DNA of 64,000 bases from Pseudoalteromonas aliena SW19 (lineage in GTDB: Bacteria; Pseudomonadota; Gammaproteobacteria; Enterobacterales; Alteromonadaceae). The position numbers and the translations under genes are program-made. Below are positions 28,138-36,574 of the stretch, in pieces (position 1 is the stretch's first letter; the number at the start of each line of letters is the position of its first letter). The stretch lies in assembly GCF_014905615.1 (NCBI RefSeq), contig NZ_AQGU01000025.1, forward strand, positions 558,001 to 622,000, written 5' to 3'. Below the pieces are notes generated by a model, which worked only from the letters and a program-made list of their open reading frames with translations, had not been told where the DNA came from and searched no databases.

Positions 28138-30678
28138 ATGAATAAAAAGCCATTATTTAACTTGCAACAATCTGCGCCACGGATACTACTTGCAATGAGC
28201 GCATCTGCAGCACTACTAGGCTCGCTTAATGTAAGCGCCGCTGAGCAAAATATTAAAGCAGAGGAAAACATTGAGCAAATAAGTGTGATAGGTTCAAGGC
28301 GATTAGGTCGTACAGTCGAAGATAGCGCCGTGCCTATTGATATCATAGGAGCTGATGCACTTAATCGTTCAGGTCAAACAGAAACAAATGCCCTGCTAAG
28401 CAGCTTATTACCAAGCTTTAACTTTCCGCAAGCATCCCTTACTGATGGTAGCGACCATGTACGTCCAGCGCAACTACGTGGTTTAGCCCCCGATCATACA
28501 TTAGTGCTTGTGAATGGCAAACGTAGACACAGCAACGCGTTGCTGAACTTAAATGGTTCAACAGGCCGTGGGTCATCATCCGTTGATTTAAATGCGATAC
28601 CGGCAAATGCAATTGCCCGAATTGAAGTCTTACGTGATGGCGCAGCAGCACAATACGGCTCTGATGCAATAGCTGGTGTTATTAATATTGTGCTTAAAAG
28701 TGCCAGCAGCGGTGGCTCGTTTTCAGCAAACTACGGCGCTAACGTTACTGAAATGGATGGTGTACCACAGCTAAAATCAGTATCTGAAGGCAGTGATGGT
28801 GATTTAGCCTTTACCGAGGGTAGCGATCGCTCGTTAACCGACGGTCAAACATTAACCCTACAAGGTAATATGGGTTTTGAACTAGGCGAAAACGGCTTTT
28901 TAAATATCTCAACAGAATACCGAGACCGCCATTCAACTAATCGCTCAGACTACGACCAACGTGAAAACTACGCACGATTAGATGATGGTTCAGACAATGG
29001 TGTGCTCGACCGACGCGAATTTACCGTCAATCGCTACAACCATAATTTTGGTAATGGTGATGTTGAAGATTTTTCTGTTTTTTATAACGCAGGTTACCAG
29101 TTAACAAACGATGCCGATTTATATTCATTTGGCTCTTACAGTAAACGAGAAGGCGAAGGCAGTGGTTTTTATCGCCGTGCAATTGATAGCCGTAACGTAA
29201 AAGAAATTTACCCCGATGGTTTTTTACCGGTTATTACCTCCGATATAAATGACTTTTCATTAGCTCTGGGTGTTAAAGGCTTCGTAAGCGAATGGAATTA
29301 CGATGTATCGGCCGTATATGGTCAAGATGCATTTGAATTTGGTGTTACCAACAGCTTAAATACTTCATACGGCCCTACTAGCCAAACCACATTTGACGCA
29401 GGTACACTTACGTACGATCAACTCACTTTCAACGTTGATTTTAGTCGTGAAGTAAACATAAGCTTTTTAGAAAACTCTGTAAACGTAGCCATAGGTGCTG
29501 AGTATCGCCGAGAAGGTTACCAAATAGATGCCGGCGAAGAAGCCTCATATGCACAAGGCCCATTTGGGGCTGCGGGTTCACAAGTATTTCCTGGTTTTAC
29601 ACCAGAATCAGAAGGGGACAACAGCCGTCACAATGTGAGCTTATATGTGGATCTCGAAACTTACCTTACTGATGATTGGAACATAACCGTTGCCGCTCGT
29701 TTTGAGGATTACTCAGACTTTGGCGATACTATTAATGGTAAAATTGCTACTCGTTATTCGTTAACTGAGGATTTTGCACTGCGGGCTTCTGTTTCTACTG
29801 GCTTTAGAGCGCCTTCTTTGCAGCAGCAATACTTTACCTCAGTAGCCACTGTATTTGTTGATGGCGAACCAACCGAAACTGGCACGTTTGCACCAAGCAG
29901 TAATGTAGCAAAAGCACTTGGCTCCCCAGGTCTTGATGCTGAAGAAGCAACCAACTATGGCGCTGGTTTTACGTGGTCTACCGACTTTAACTTCAGCTTA
30001 TCGGTTGATTACTACCAAATATTAATTGATGATCGAATCGTGCTATCAAACAACTTATCAGGTACTGCTATAGAGCAACTACTTGAAGGCACAGGCGCTA
30101 ACCAAGGTCGTTTTTTCTTAAACGCAATTGACAGTAAAACACGCGGTGTTGATGTTGTAGCATCGTACAACCTAGCAACCGACGGTTATGGTGATGTTGC
30201 TTTTAACTTAGGTTACAACTACGGCAAAAATGAAGTAACAAACATTATCGACCCACCAGCAGAGCTACAAGGTGCAGGATTCGATCAAGACAACTTATTC
30301 TCTGGTAACGAACTACGTCGTTTTGAAGTAAGCACACCGCGTAATAAGTACAATTTAAGTGCTACATGGAATATGGAACAGTGGCGCACCACGCTTAGAA
30401 CAACGCGTTATGGCGAAACACAAGACCCTTCAGATAACCCTGAACGTAATGAAGTACTCAAGCCTAAATGGATAACTGACTTAGATGTCGCCTATTCGCT
30501 TACTGAGAACGTATCGCTTAGCTTAGGTGCTAATAACATTCTTGATGTTTACCCAGATGCAACCCGTGAAAATGTTGACGATTTAACAACCTTCTCACGA
30601 TTATTTGCATACTCTAGCTTCTCAGCGTATGGATTTAACGGACGCTACGTGTACGGAAAAATAGAAATGAAGTTCTAA
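28138..30678 (+). CDS. TonB-dependent outer-membrane receptor
   Basis: An 846-residue receptor with signal peptide (cleavage near NVSAAEQ, residue 34), a TonB box-like segment EQISVIGSR, a plug domain (roughly 45-190, with DHTLVLVNGKRR and DAIAGVINIVLK), and a C-terminal 22-strand barrel ending in an aromatic residue (KIEMKF). It energises uptake of a siderophore, vitamin, peptide or oligosaccharide via TonB-ExbBD. The SVIGSRRLGRTVEDSAVPIDII start and absence of siderophore genes nearby leave the ligand open. A terminator follows. Confidence 0.92.
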   Translation: MNKKPLFNLQQSAPRILLAMSASAALLGSLNVSAAEQNIKAEENIEQISVIGSRRLGRTVEDSAVPIDIIGADALNRSGQTETNALLSSLLPSFNFPQASLTDGSDHVRPAQLRGLAPDHTLVLVNGKRRHSNALLNLNGSTGRGSSSVDLNAIPANAIARIEVLRDGAAAQYGSDAIAGVINIVLKSASSGGSFSANYGANVTEMDGVPQLKSVSEGSDGDLAFTEGSDRSLTDGQTLTLQGNMGFELGENGFLNISTEYRDRHSTNRSDYDQRENYARLDDGSDNGVLDRREFTVNRYNHNFGNGDVEDFSVFYNAGYQLTNDADLYSFGSYSKREGEGSGFYRRAIDSRNVKEIYPDGFLPVITSDINDFSLALGVKGFVSEWNYDVSAVYGQDAFEFGVTNSLNTSYGPTSQTTFDAGTLTYDQLTFNVDFSREVNISFLENSVNVAIGAEYRREGYQIDAGEEASYAQGPFGAAGSQVFPGFTPESEGDNSRHNVSLYVDLETYLTDDWNITVAARFEDYSDFGDTINGKIATRYSLTEDFALRASVSTGFRAPSLQQQYFTSVATVFVDGEPTETGTFAPSSNVAKALGSPGLDAEEATNYGAGFTWSTDFNFSLSVDYYQILIDDRIVLSNNLSGTAIEQLLEGTGANQGRFFLNAIDSKTRGVDVVASYNLATDGYGDVAFNLGYNYGKNEVTNIIDPPAELQGAGFDQDNLFSGNELRRFEVSTPRNKYNLSATWNMEQWRTTLRTTRYGETQDPSDNPERNEVLKPKWITDLDVAYSLTENVSLSLGANNILDVYPDATRENVDDLTTFSRLFAYSSFSAYGFNGRYVYGKIEMKF

Positions 30679-30713
30679 GCGCCAAACACGGAGCTTAAAG
30701 TAGTTAAAAATAC

Positions 30714-30738
30714 AAAAGCCACCGATTAGGTGGCTTTT
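30714..30738. terminator. Bidirectional terminator
   Basis: AAAAGCCACC (30714-30723) pairs perfectly with GGTGGCTTTT (30729-30738). It serves the receptor gene and the convergent aminotransferase. Confidence 0.9.
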
Positions 30739-30765
30739 TAATGCAAGTTGCTATTAAATCTATAA

Positions 30766-31761
30766 TTAGATTTTAGTTAACCAGCCGTGCTTGTCTTCAC
30801 TTTTACCCCATTGAATATCGTTCAATGCTTGGCGAAGACGCGCAGTCGTTGGGCCTGGCTCGCCAGTGCCTACTTTGTATTCTTTATCGTTATGAATAAA
30901 CGTCCCCACAGCAGTTAGTACAGCTGCAGTGCCCGAAAGCGCCGCTTCAGTACCCGGTTTGGCAGCACGCTCTAGTAGCTCAGTTACGCTAAAGTTACGC
31001 TCACTTACCGTCATACCTAAATCTTTAGCAATCGTTAAAATACTATTACGCGTAACACCATGTAAAAACGTGCTATCCAGCGCTTTAGTAATAATTTCGT
31101 TGCCATCAATTAAAATAAAGTTAGCCGCGCCGGTTTCCTGCACGTCGCCACCTGGACAAAACAAAATTTGGTCAGCTTGATACTTAGTACGCGCAGCGCT
31201 AATGGGTGCTAGTGCACTGGCGTAGTTACCACCACTTTTTACCATGCCCATGTGCGGGGCACAGCGCATACCATCTTCTTCAAGCAGTACGCGAAGTGCA
31301 GTTGCACCACCTGAAAAGTAATCTCCTACTGGCGAAAGCAATGTATATAAAAGTGAGCTCATCGATGGCGCTGCCGCTTTACCAATGGCAGCTTCAGTAC
31401 CAATGTGTGTTGGGCGAATATACATAGAGCCCGGTGGTAATGGCGTTTCATCAGCGTATTGACGAACAATATCAATAATCATGGTTTTTAGCATATCGCT
31501 ATCAAAACTCGGTAAGCTTAAAAGCGCTGAGCTTTGTTGCATACGCGCAATGTTTGCATCCATTCTAAAAAGATAAACAGAACCATCTTCATGGCGAAAA
31601 GCTTTTAATCCCTCAAAACATGTACTTGAATAATGAAGAACGTGCGCACCAGCATGAAGTTCAAGTTTATCGCAAGGGACAATTGAGCTTTCGCTCCATT
31701 TATTATCAGAAAAACGAGCTTGAATCATCTGCGGCATAAACACAGTACCAAATGCGGCCAT
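30766..31761 (-). CDS. ilvE: Branched-chain amino acid aminotransferase (class IV PLP, BCAT2 type)
   Basis: Interconverts branched-chain amino acids and 2-oxo acids. The 331-residue protein has FEGLKAFRHEDGSVYLFR near residue 47, the PLP lysine in MVKSGGNYASAL near 180, and TSR-like ETGAANF and GTAAVLTAVG segments. Its sequence is of the long group-II type, distinct from the E. coli IlvE core. The frame stays open upstream, but ATG 31761 with AGAGAG as ribosome binding site is the family-like start. Confidence 0.9.
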   Translation of the reverse strand: MAAFGTVFMPQMIQARFSDNKWSESSIVPCDKLELHAGAHVLHYSSTCFEGLKAFRHEDGSVYLFRMDANIARMQQSSALLSLPSFDSDMLKTMIIDIVRQYADETPLPPGSMYIRPTHIGTEAAIGKAAAPSMSSLLYTLLSPVGDYFSGGATALRVLLEEDGMRCAPHMGMVKSGGNYASALAPISAARTKYQADQILFCPGGDVQETGAANFILIDGNEIITKALDSTFLHGVTRNSILTIAKDLGMTVSERNFSVTELLERAAKPGTEAALSGTAAVLTAVGTFIHNDKEYKVGTGEPGPTTARLRQALNDIQWGKSEDKHGWLTKI

Positions 31762-31906
31762 TTTAATCTCTCTTGTGTGGTCTATTTTTCTCCATTGTAT
31801 GACATTCATGCATCATTTAACCATAGCTAAAGTAAGGCTTTTTTAATTAACCAGAAAAATTTTTTGCATACGCTGTTCACAAATCAACCATATTCGGCAC
31901 TATAAA

Positions 31907-31938
31907 CAAAAATCCAATGCACAATTGCGCATTGGATT
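31907..31938 (-). terminator. Terminator of the desaturase operon
   Basis: AATCCAATGC (31911-31920) pairs perfectly with GCATTGGATT (31929-31938). On the minus strand it is followed by TTTTTGTTT, 17 bp after the desaturase stop. Confidence 0.85.
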
Positions 31939-31954
31939 ATTTTATTTGCTAAAT

Positions 31955-33007
31955 TTATTTAAACGAGTATTTAATAATACGTTTTAATACCGAGGTATAC
32001 TGCCTAAAAAAACCACCCGTATGGTAATCAATACCGTGTTTTTGCAAAACAGCTTGTACTTGCGGTGCAACTTCTTGATAGCGCGAAGACGGCATATCTG
32101 GAAATAAGTGATGCTCTATTTGGCAGCTCAAATGCCCTGTTAAAACATGAAACCAATGCGACCCTTTAATATTAGACGAGCCCAGTACTTGGCGGTAATA
32201 CCACTGCCCTTGGGTTTCGTTTACGCAGTCTTCTTGTTTAAAAGTTTGCGTTTCTTCAGTAAAGTGACCACAAAATATTATGGTCGACGTCCATAAATTA
32301 CGGATTAAGTTTGCCACTAAATTCCCCGCCAATACCCATAAAAATAAAGGCCCTGCAAGTAACGGAAATATCACATAATCTTTAATTAACTGGCGAGCGC
32401 CTTTACTAAAAAAGCGTTGTTTTAATGTAGAGTGTGAAACAAGCCCTTCGCGGTTTTCTTTCTTTTTACCAATAAAAACACGCTCTGCAGCTAACTCGTG
32501 ATACGACACGCCCCACTGAAATAACACACTTAAATTAATATACGTAAAAAACTGCCATACATTTTTAAAACGCCATTTAAAATCATCGCTCAGGCGTAAT
32601 AATCCATAACCAAAGTCTCTGTCTTTACCAATAATATTAGTATACGTGTGGTGCTCAAAGTTATGAACGCGGTGCCAACTTTGTCCATCGCACGCAATGT
32701 CCCACTCATAATGTTGTGAATTAAGTTGCTTGTCGTTCATCCAATCGTATTGACCATGCATTACATTGTGGCCAATTTCCATATTGTCTAAAATTTTAGC
32801 CAGCGCTAGTAATAACACGCCTGCAACCCACAATAATGGCTGAATAAAACCAAGCATTAGCAAAATTCGCCCGCTCCATTCACACACTCGCTGTTTGCGC
32901 ACAACAGAGCGAATATAGTCAGCATCTTGTTGGCCTACTTTGCCAAGGGTGTCAATTTTAATGGCATCTAGCTCGCTTGCGAGCATGTCATAGTTAATGT
33001 TTTTCAT
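31955..33007 (-). CDS. Membrane fatty acid desaturase
   Basis: A 350-residue integral membrane di-iron desaturase. The three histidine boxes are visible: EIGHNVMHGQYDW near residue 77, HRVHNFEHHTYTN near 112 (HxxHH type) and CQIEHHLFPDMPS near 290. Hydrophobic segments lie near 45-70 and 205-235. It shares an ATGA overlap with the upstream reductase, which supplies electrons. The pair resembles the DesA/DesC-type acyl desaturase systems that adjust membrane fluidity, reasonable for a cold marine organism. Confidence 0.92.
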   Translation of the reverse strand: MKNINYDMLASELDAIKIDTLGKVGQQDADYIRSVVRKQRVCEWSGRILLMLGFIQPLLWVAGVLLLALAKILDNMEIGHNVMHGQYDWMNDKQLNSQHYEWDIACDGQSWHRVHNFEHHTYTNIIGKDRDFGYGLLRLSDDFKWRFKNVWQFFTYINLSVLFQWGVSYHELAAERVFIGKKKENREGLVSHSTLKQRFFSKGARQLIKDYVIFPLLAGPLFLWVLAGNLVANLIRNLWTSTIIFCGHFTEETQTFKQEDCVNETQGQWYYRQVLGSSNIKGSHWFHVLTGHLSCQIEHHLFPDMPSSRYQEVAPQVQAVLQKHGIDYHTGGFFRQYTSVLKRIIKYSFK

Positions 33008-34047
33008 AATTGTAACTCCAAATCACTAACAGGTTGGCTTACGCAAAGTTGGATTAACTGCTCGCCGTTGTCACTCAATTCACCTGTTTTTAAATTACGT
33101 ACCACGCCTGATTTTTTAATACATTGGCATTGATGGCAAATACCAATACCGCAACCGCGTTTAACGGGTAGCTTTTTTTCTTCAAACTGAGGTAGTAAAA
33201 CATCATTGCCCGATACAACATGGGCACTTGCGTTAATTTTTACATTAAATTGGCTGTCGCCGTTTAAGCTAGGCAGCGCCAAACCAAAGGCTTCTTGGTA
33301 GTAATTTAGCTTATGCGTTTTAGCAAAATCGCTCACCGTTTGCATAAATGCAGCAGGGCCACAGCAGTAAATGTCTGGGTTTTTCCACGGCTTAATATTG
33401 CTGGTTATATCGCTTGATTGCTCACGCGTTAATAATAAAAACGAAAAATGCTCAAAACGCGCTGCCAACTCACTTAGCTCATCAACACATTGATGCTCAG
33501 TGGCTTTTGCGTAATACACCAACGACACTTTTTGCGTTGTTTGGTTTAAGTAATCATCAAGCATGGCCAGCATAGGTGTTATACCCGACCCACCGGCAAC
33601 AAAAGTAGCCGGTGTATGTGTATTTTTAAATACAAAGTCGCCGCTTGGCGCAGAAATATTGCACCATAAATCCGCTTTTAATGCGCTACTGAGTAAACCT
33701 GTAAAGCGCCCTTGCGCATTTATTTTGATTAGTAAGCGCACCAAACCTGTATTTTTAAATTGCTGAGCGCTTGAAGCCACGGTAAAAACGCGTGTTAATA
33801 ATCGCCCATTAATTTCAAGCGTTAAACTTATATGCTGCCCTGACGTATGTGCCTGCCATTGTTTGCTTGGCTTAAGCTGCACACTTAAAAAACCGCCATC
33901 AAGCACAACTGTATTAACTACTTGCGCTCTAAACTGCCCTGCACGCCACGCAGGTTTAAACACCTGCATTATTGGCTCTATATAGCCTGCAAAACTTTGA
34001 TGGTGTAAAAACCATTTTGAAAATTGGTTTAATACTTTAATTATCAT
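33004..34047 (-). CDS. Ferredoxin reductase with 2Fe-2S domain, redox partner of the desaturase
   Basis: A 347-residue flavoprotein: FAD domain (TSGQHISLTLEINGRLLTRVFTVASS-type region, residues 70-100), NAD(P)H domain (FVAGGSGITPMLAML near 155, IYCCGPAAFM near 235) and a C-terminal plant-type ferredoxin domain (RGCGIGICHQCQC and a later LCVSQP cysteine). It passes electrons to the desaturase encoded immediately downstream. ATG 34047 is preferred; a GTG lies one codon upstream. Confidence 0.9.
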   Translation of the reverse strand: MIIKVLNQFSKWFLHHQSFAGYIEPIMQVFKPAWRAGQFRAQVVNTVVLDGGFLSVQLKPSKQWQAHTSGQHISLTLEINGRLLTRVFTVASSAQQFKNTGLVRLLIKINAQGRFTGLLSSALKADLWCNISAPSGDFVFKNTHTPATFVAGGSGITPMLAMLDDYLNQTTQKVSLVYYAKATEHQCVDELSELAARFEHFSFLLLTREQSSDITSNIKPWKNPDIYCCGPAAFMQTVSDFAKTHKLNYYQEAFGLALPSLNGDSQFNVKINASAHVVSGNDVLLPQFEEKKLPVKRGCGIGICHQCQCIKKSGVVRNLKTGELSDNGEQLIQLCVSQPVSDLELQL

Positions 34048-34090
34048 CACTATTAATCTCTTGGATCGTAAAATACTTAACGTTTTAACT

Positions 34091-34130
34091 TACACGTGTA
34101 CGCTCAAACTTCAGCGCACAAGTGTACGCT
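34091..34130. promoter_or_regulatory. Double palindromic operator upstream of the desaturase operon
   Basis: Two related palindromes: TACACGTGTA (34091-34100, perfect) and AGCGCACAAGTGTACGCT (34113-34130, one mismatch in 8-bp arms). Both contain GTGTACGCT, 26 bp apart, between the reductase start (34047) and the divergent gene. The form resembles sites of TetR-type regulators of unsaturated fatty acid genes (FabR, DesT). No such regulator gene is in the window. Confidence 0.65.
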
Positions 34131-34322
34131 GAAATTTTTAGTTTTCAACCCCAATAGAGTAATTATTCAATTTTTTATTAGCGCTAATTACTAAAACAAT
34201 TTTCTGTTTAAAGGTCATCGTATAAAAATATAAGTGTGTGTTTTTCATTCAACTCAACGCTTAACAAATTTATTTATGCCATGTTAAGGTTATGTAAGAT
34301 TGGATTAATTTTGGAAGCCATA

Positions 34323-35498
34323 ATGATAAATTTAATGTCACATAACACACTCCCTAAAATAATAAGTGCAGGCTTAACCGTTGCTATGTTTGCTATTAAT
34401 GCACCCGCGCATGCAAAAAGCGATTACGTAAAAAACTATAAACAGCTCGATACTTTATCGCTTAACGTTAACGCAGTAACAGCGGCAGATGGTGTGGTTA
34501 TACCTTGGGCTATTGAGCCTTTAGCTAATGGTGATTTACTAATATCTGAGCGCAGTGGAACGTTATTTTTATTACCTAAAAATACAACTAAATTAACTAA
34601 GGTCTCTGGGCTGCCCAACATTGACGCTAATGGCCAAGGTGGGTTGCTTGATTTATCACTACACACCGATAGTAAGCAAAACCAATGGCTGTACTTTAGT
34701 TACTCAAGTAGTGAGGGAAAAGGAAGCGGAAGTAACACCGCCTTAATGCGCGCTAAGCTAAATAGCGATTATACGCAGTTGTCTGATCAGCAATTGCTAT
34801 ACAAAGGGGAGCATAATAGTACCAAAGGCCAGCACTACGGCAGCCGTACTGTGTTTGATGATGAAGGTTATGTTTATTTTTCAATTGGCGATCGCGGCGC
34901 ACGCACTATAAACCCGCAAGATCTCACCCGTGATGGCGGTAAAATTTATCGCTTACACGAAGATGGCCGTATCCCAAGCGACAATCCGTTTGTTAAACTA
35001 AAAGATGCAAAACATGCGGTATGGTCTTATGGGCACCGTAATCCACAAGGCATGTGGTTTGATAATCAAAACAATATTTTATGGTCTCACGAGCACGGAC
35101 CACGCGGCGGCGATGAACTTAATATTATAAAAAAAGGCGCTAACTACGGATGGCCTTTAGTAAGTTATGGCGTTAACTACAGCGGTACCAAGTTTACAGA
35201 CCTTAAAGAAAAAGACGGCATGCAATCGCCCGTATTACATTGGACCCCTTCAATTGCCCCTTCCGATATGTTGTATGTAACGAGTGATAAATACCCAAAG
35301 CTTAAAGGTAAGCTATTATTAGCATCAATGAAATTTGCATTTATTAGCGCACTGGAACTCTCAAAGGGTAAGGTTGTTAAGCAATATAAAATACTCGATG
35401 GAATAGGCAGAGTACGCAGCCTAGCCCAAGGCAGTGATGGTTTTATTTATTTAGGTATTGATGGTCAAGGTATTAAACGCCTAGAGCCAGAAACGTAA
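34323..35498 (+). CDS. PQQ-dependent soluble aldose sugar dehydrogenase
   Basis: A 391-residue exported protein with signal peptide (INAPAHA, cleavage near residue 27) and the soluble glucose dehydrogenase beta-propeller. Motifs: PWAIEPLANGDLLISERSG near residue 50, the catalytic-His region KGQHYGSRTVFDDEGYVYFS, HAVWSYGHRNPQG and HEHGPRGGDELN. Relatives (Asd/YliI) oxidise aldoses in the periplasm with PQQ. Start at ATG 34323 after GGA; another ATG is 4 codons downstream. A 59-bp piece of a second, diverged copy of this gene lies at 38402-38460. Confidence 0.88.
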   Translation: MINLMSHNTLPKIISAGLTVAMFAINAPAHAKSDYVKNYKQLDTLSLNVNAVTAADGVVIPWAIEPLANGDLLISERSGTLFLLPKNTTKLTKVSGLPNIDANGQGGLLDLSLHTDSKQNQWLYFSYSSSEGKGSGSNTALMRAKLNSDYTQLSDQQLLYKGEHNSTKGQHYGSRTVFDDEGYVYFSIGDRGARTINPQDLTRDGGKIYRLHEDGRIPSDNPFVKLKDAKHAVWSYGHRNPQGMWFDNQNNILWSHEHGPRGGDELNIIKKGANYGWPLVSYGVNYSGTKFTDLKEKDGMQSPVLHWTPSIAPSDMLYVTSDKYPKLKGKLLLASMKFAFISALELSKGKVVKQYKILDGIGRVRSLAQGSDGFIYLGIDGQGIKRLEPET

Positions 35499-35651
35499 GC
35501 ACTAGCACTAGCACACAGTACGTTAATAATTACACCGTGTTTACTGTGCGCTTTAAAAGCGCAAAGTAAACATTTTCACCAAACAAAGAACTATTAAGCC
35601 CATTAATGCGTACACTAACTAAATATAATTTAATAAATTAAGAGAATAATA

Positions 35652-35831
35652 ATGTTTTCATTTTTAAAGCCTGACCCAATAAAAAAACTGCGTAAAGAAT
35701 ACGACGTAAAACTAGAGCAAGGCATGCAGGCACAAAGAAAAGGCGACATTAAAAGCTTCGCTATGTTAAGTGCAGAAGCCGAAAAAATCTGGAGTGAAAT
35801 AGAAACTCTAGAAGCTAAAAAAGCCAAATAA
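35652..35831 (+). CDS. Small DUF6435/Lacal_2735-like protein
   Basis: A 59-residue charged, helical protein starting MFSFLKPDPIKKLRKEYDVK and containing AQRKGDIKSFAMLSAEAEKI. Short proteins with this K-L-x-K-x-Y ... GDI ... S-x-A-E layout are common in marine bacteria, function unknown. AGAGAATAA precedes the ATG. The stop codon is shared with the left end of the 162-bp repeat element. Confidence 0.75.
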   Translation: MFSFLKPDPIKKLRKEYDVKLEQGMQAQRKGDIKSFAMLSAEAEKIWSEIETLEAKKAK

Positions 35832-35992
35832 TACCAATCGTGTTAAGTTATTAGACATTTATAGCGACGGATAAATAGAGTGATAACAAGGCATAAATTT
35901 CGACATATAGTTGTTCTACATGAGAAATTTATAACGCCGTTAACGCTTTATTTAGCACGCTAGAAAGGCTAAATATTTAAGTCGATTGGTAT
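35831..35992. repeat. 162-bp ATACCAAT repeat element, copy A
   Basis: Bounded by perfect 10-bp inverted ends ATACCAATCG (35831-35840) and CGATTGGTAT (35983-35992), with an internal GTTGTTCTACATGAGAAATT. The same ends, length and internal motif recur at 53753-53909 and 58088-58249, so this is a MITE-like or REP-like family. Confidence 0.85.
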
Positions 35993-36515
35993 AAGTACAT
36001 CGTGTCTGCCCTGTTTTAAAATAGGTAGATGCGTTTAGTAAATAATTCATAACCTCGTTTTTTACAGCTTCCACCATCCGTAAACCACCTTTTATAATAT
36101 GCTTACACAAACAAGTGTGCTTAAAGCGGTTACTTACGTTATCGCTGCTACTTTTTAAATGACCGTTAAATGATTTACAAGGTTGGCATTTTACGATTTA
36201 TTGGTCTATCAGCGTCGGAAACAGCAATTCTTACAACAGAGCGAACGAGTTAGCGGGCGACCCTGCTGAATATAATCAATGAGTTAACCTGCTTAATTGC
36301 TCAGGCTAGTAGCGACTGTGCGTGGTGAAAATATCGTTGCTTAACAGTTAAATATTAGGTTTAATAGGGACATAATAAACGCTGAGTAACGCAGGGATAG
36401 CTTAGATACGATATACACGTCAATGAAATTGGCTAGATATCGGTTAGGCCATAAAAAGCAAATTCCCATAGCATAAACAATACCAACGCGAACACACCGA
36501 GCAGGTAGCGCCTCA
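35993..36515. other. Intergenic region upstream of the attC site
   Basis: About 520 bp with no supported gene on either strand. It may hold remains of earlier cassettes, but I found no complementary start core matching the GTCCAAC arm of the attC at 36516, so that is unproven. Confidence 0.4.
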
Positions 36516-36574
36516 GTCCAACAAGCGATTATGCAACACAAACTGCGTGTTGCATAAATACTAAAGTGTTAAGT
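36516..36574 (+). other. Integron attC recombination site
   Basis: A 59-bp site with the expected layout: GTCCAAC (36516-36522, RYYYAAC consensus), spacer AAGCG, L'' ATTATGCAACAC (36528-36539), 7-nt loop, L' GTGTTGCATAAAT (36547-36559) pairing with L'' apart from one extra base (the extrahelical base typical of attC), spacer, and GTTAAGT (36568-36574, GTTRRRY consensus). No integrase gene is in the window. Confidence 0.7.

Noticed and set aside
36341..36541. Possible small minus-strand gene upstream of the attC
   Set aside because: No ribosome binding site or recognisable product; it overlaps the attC site.
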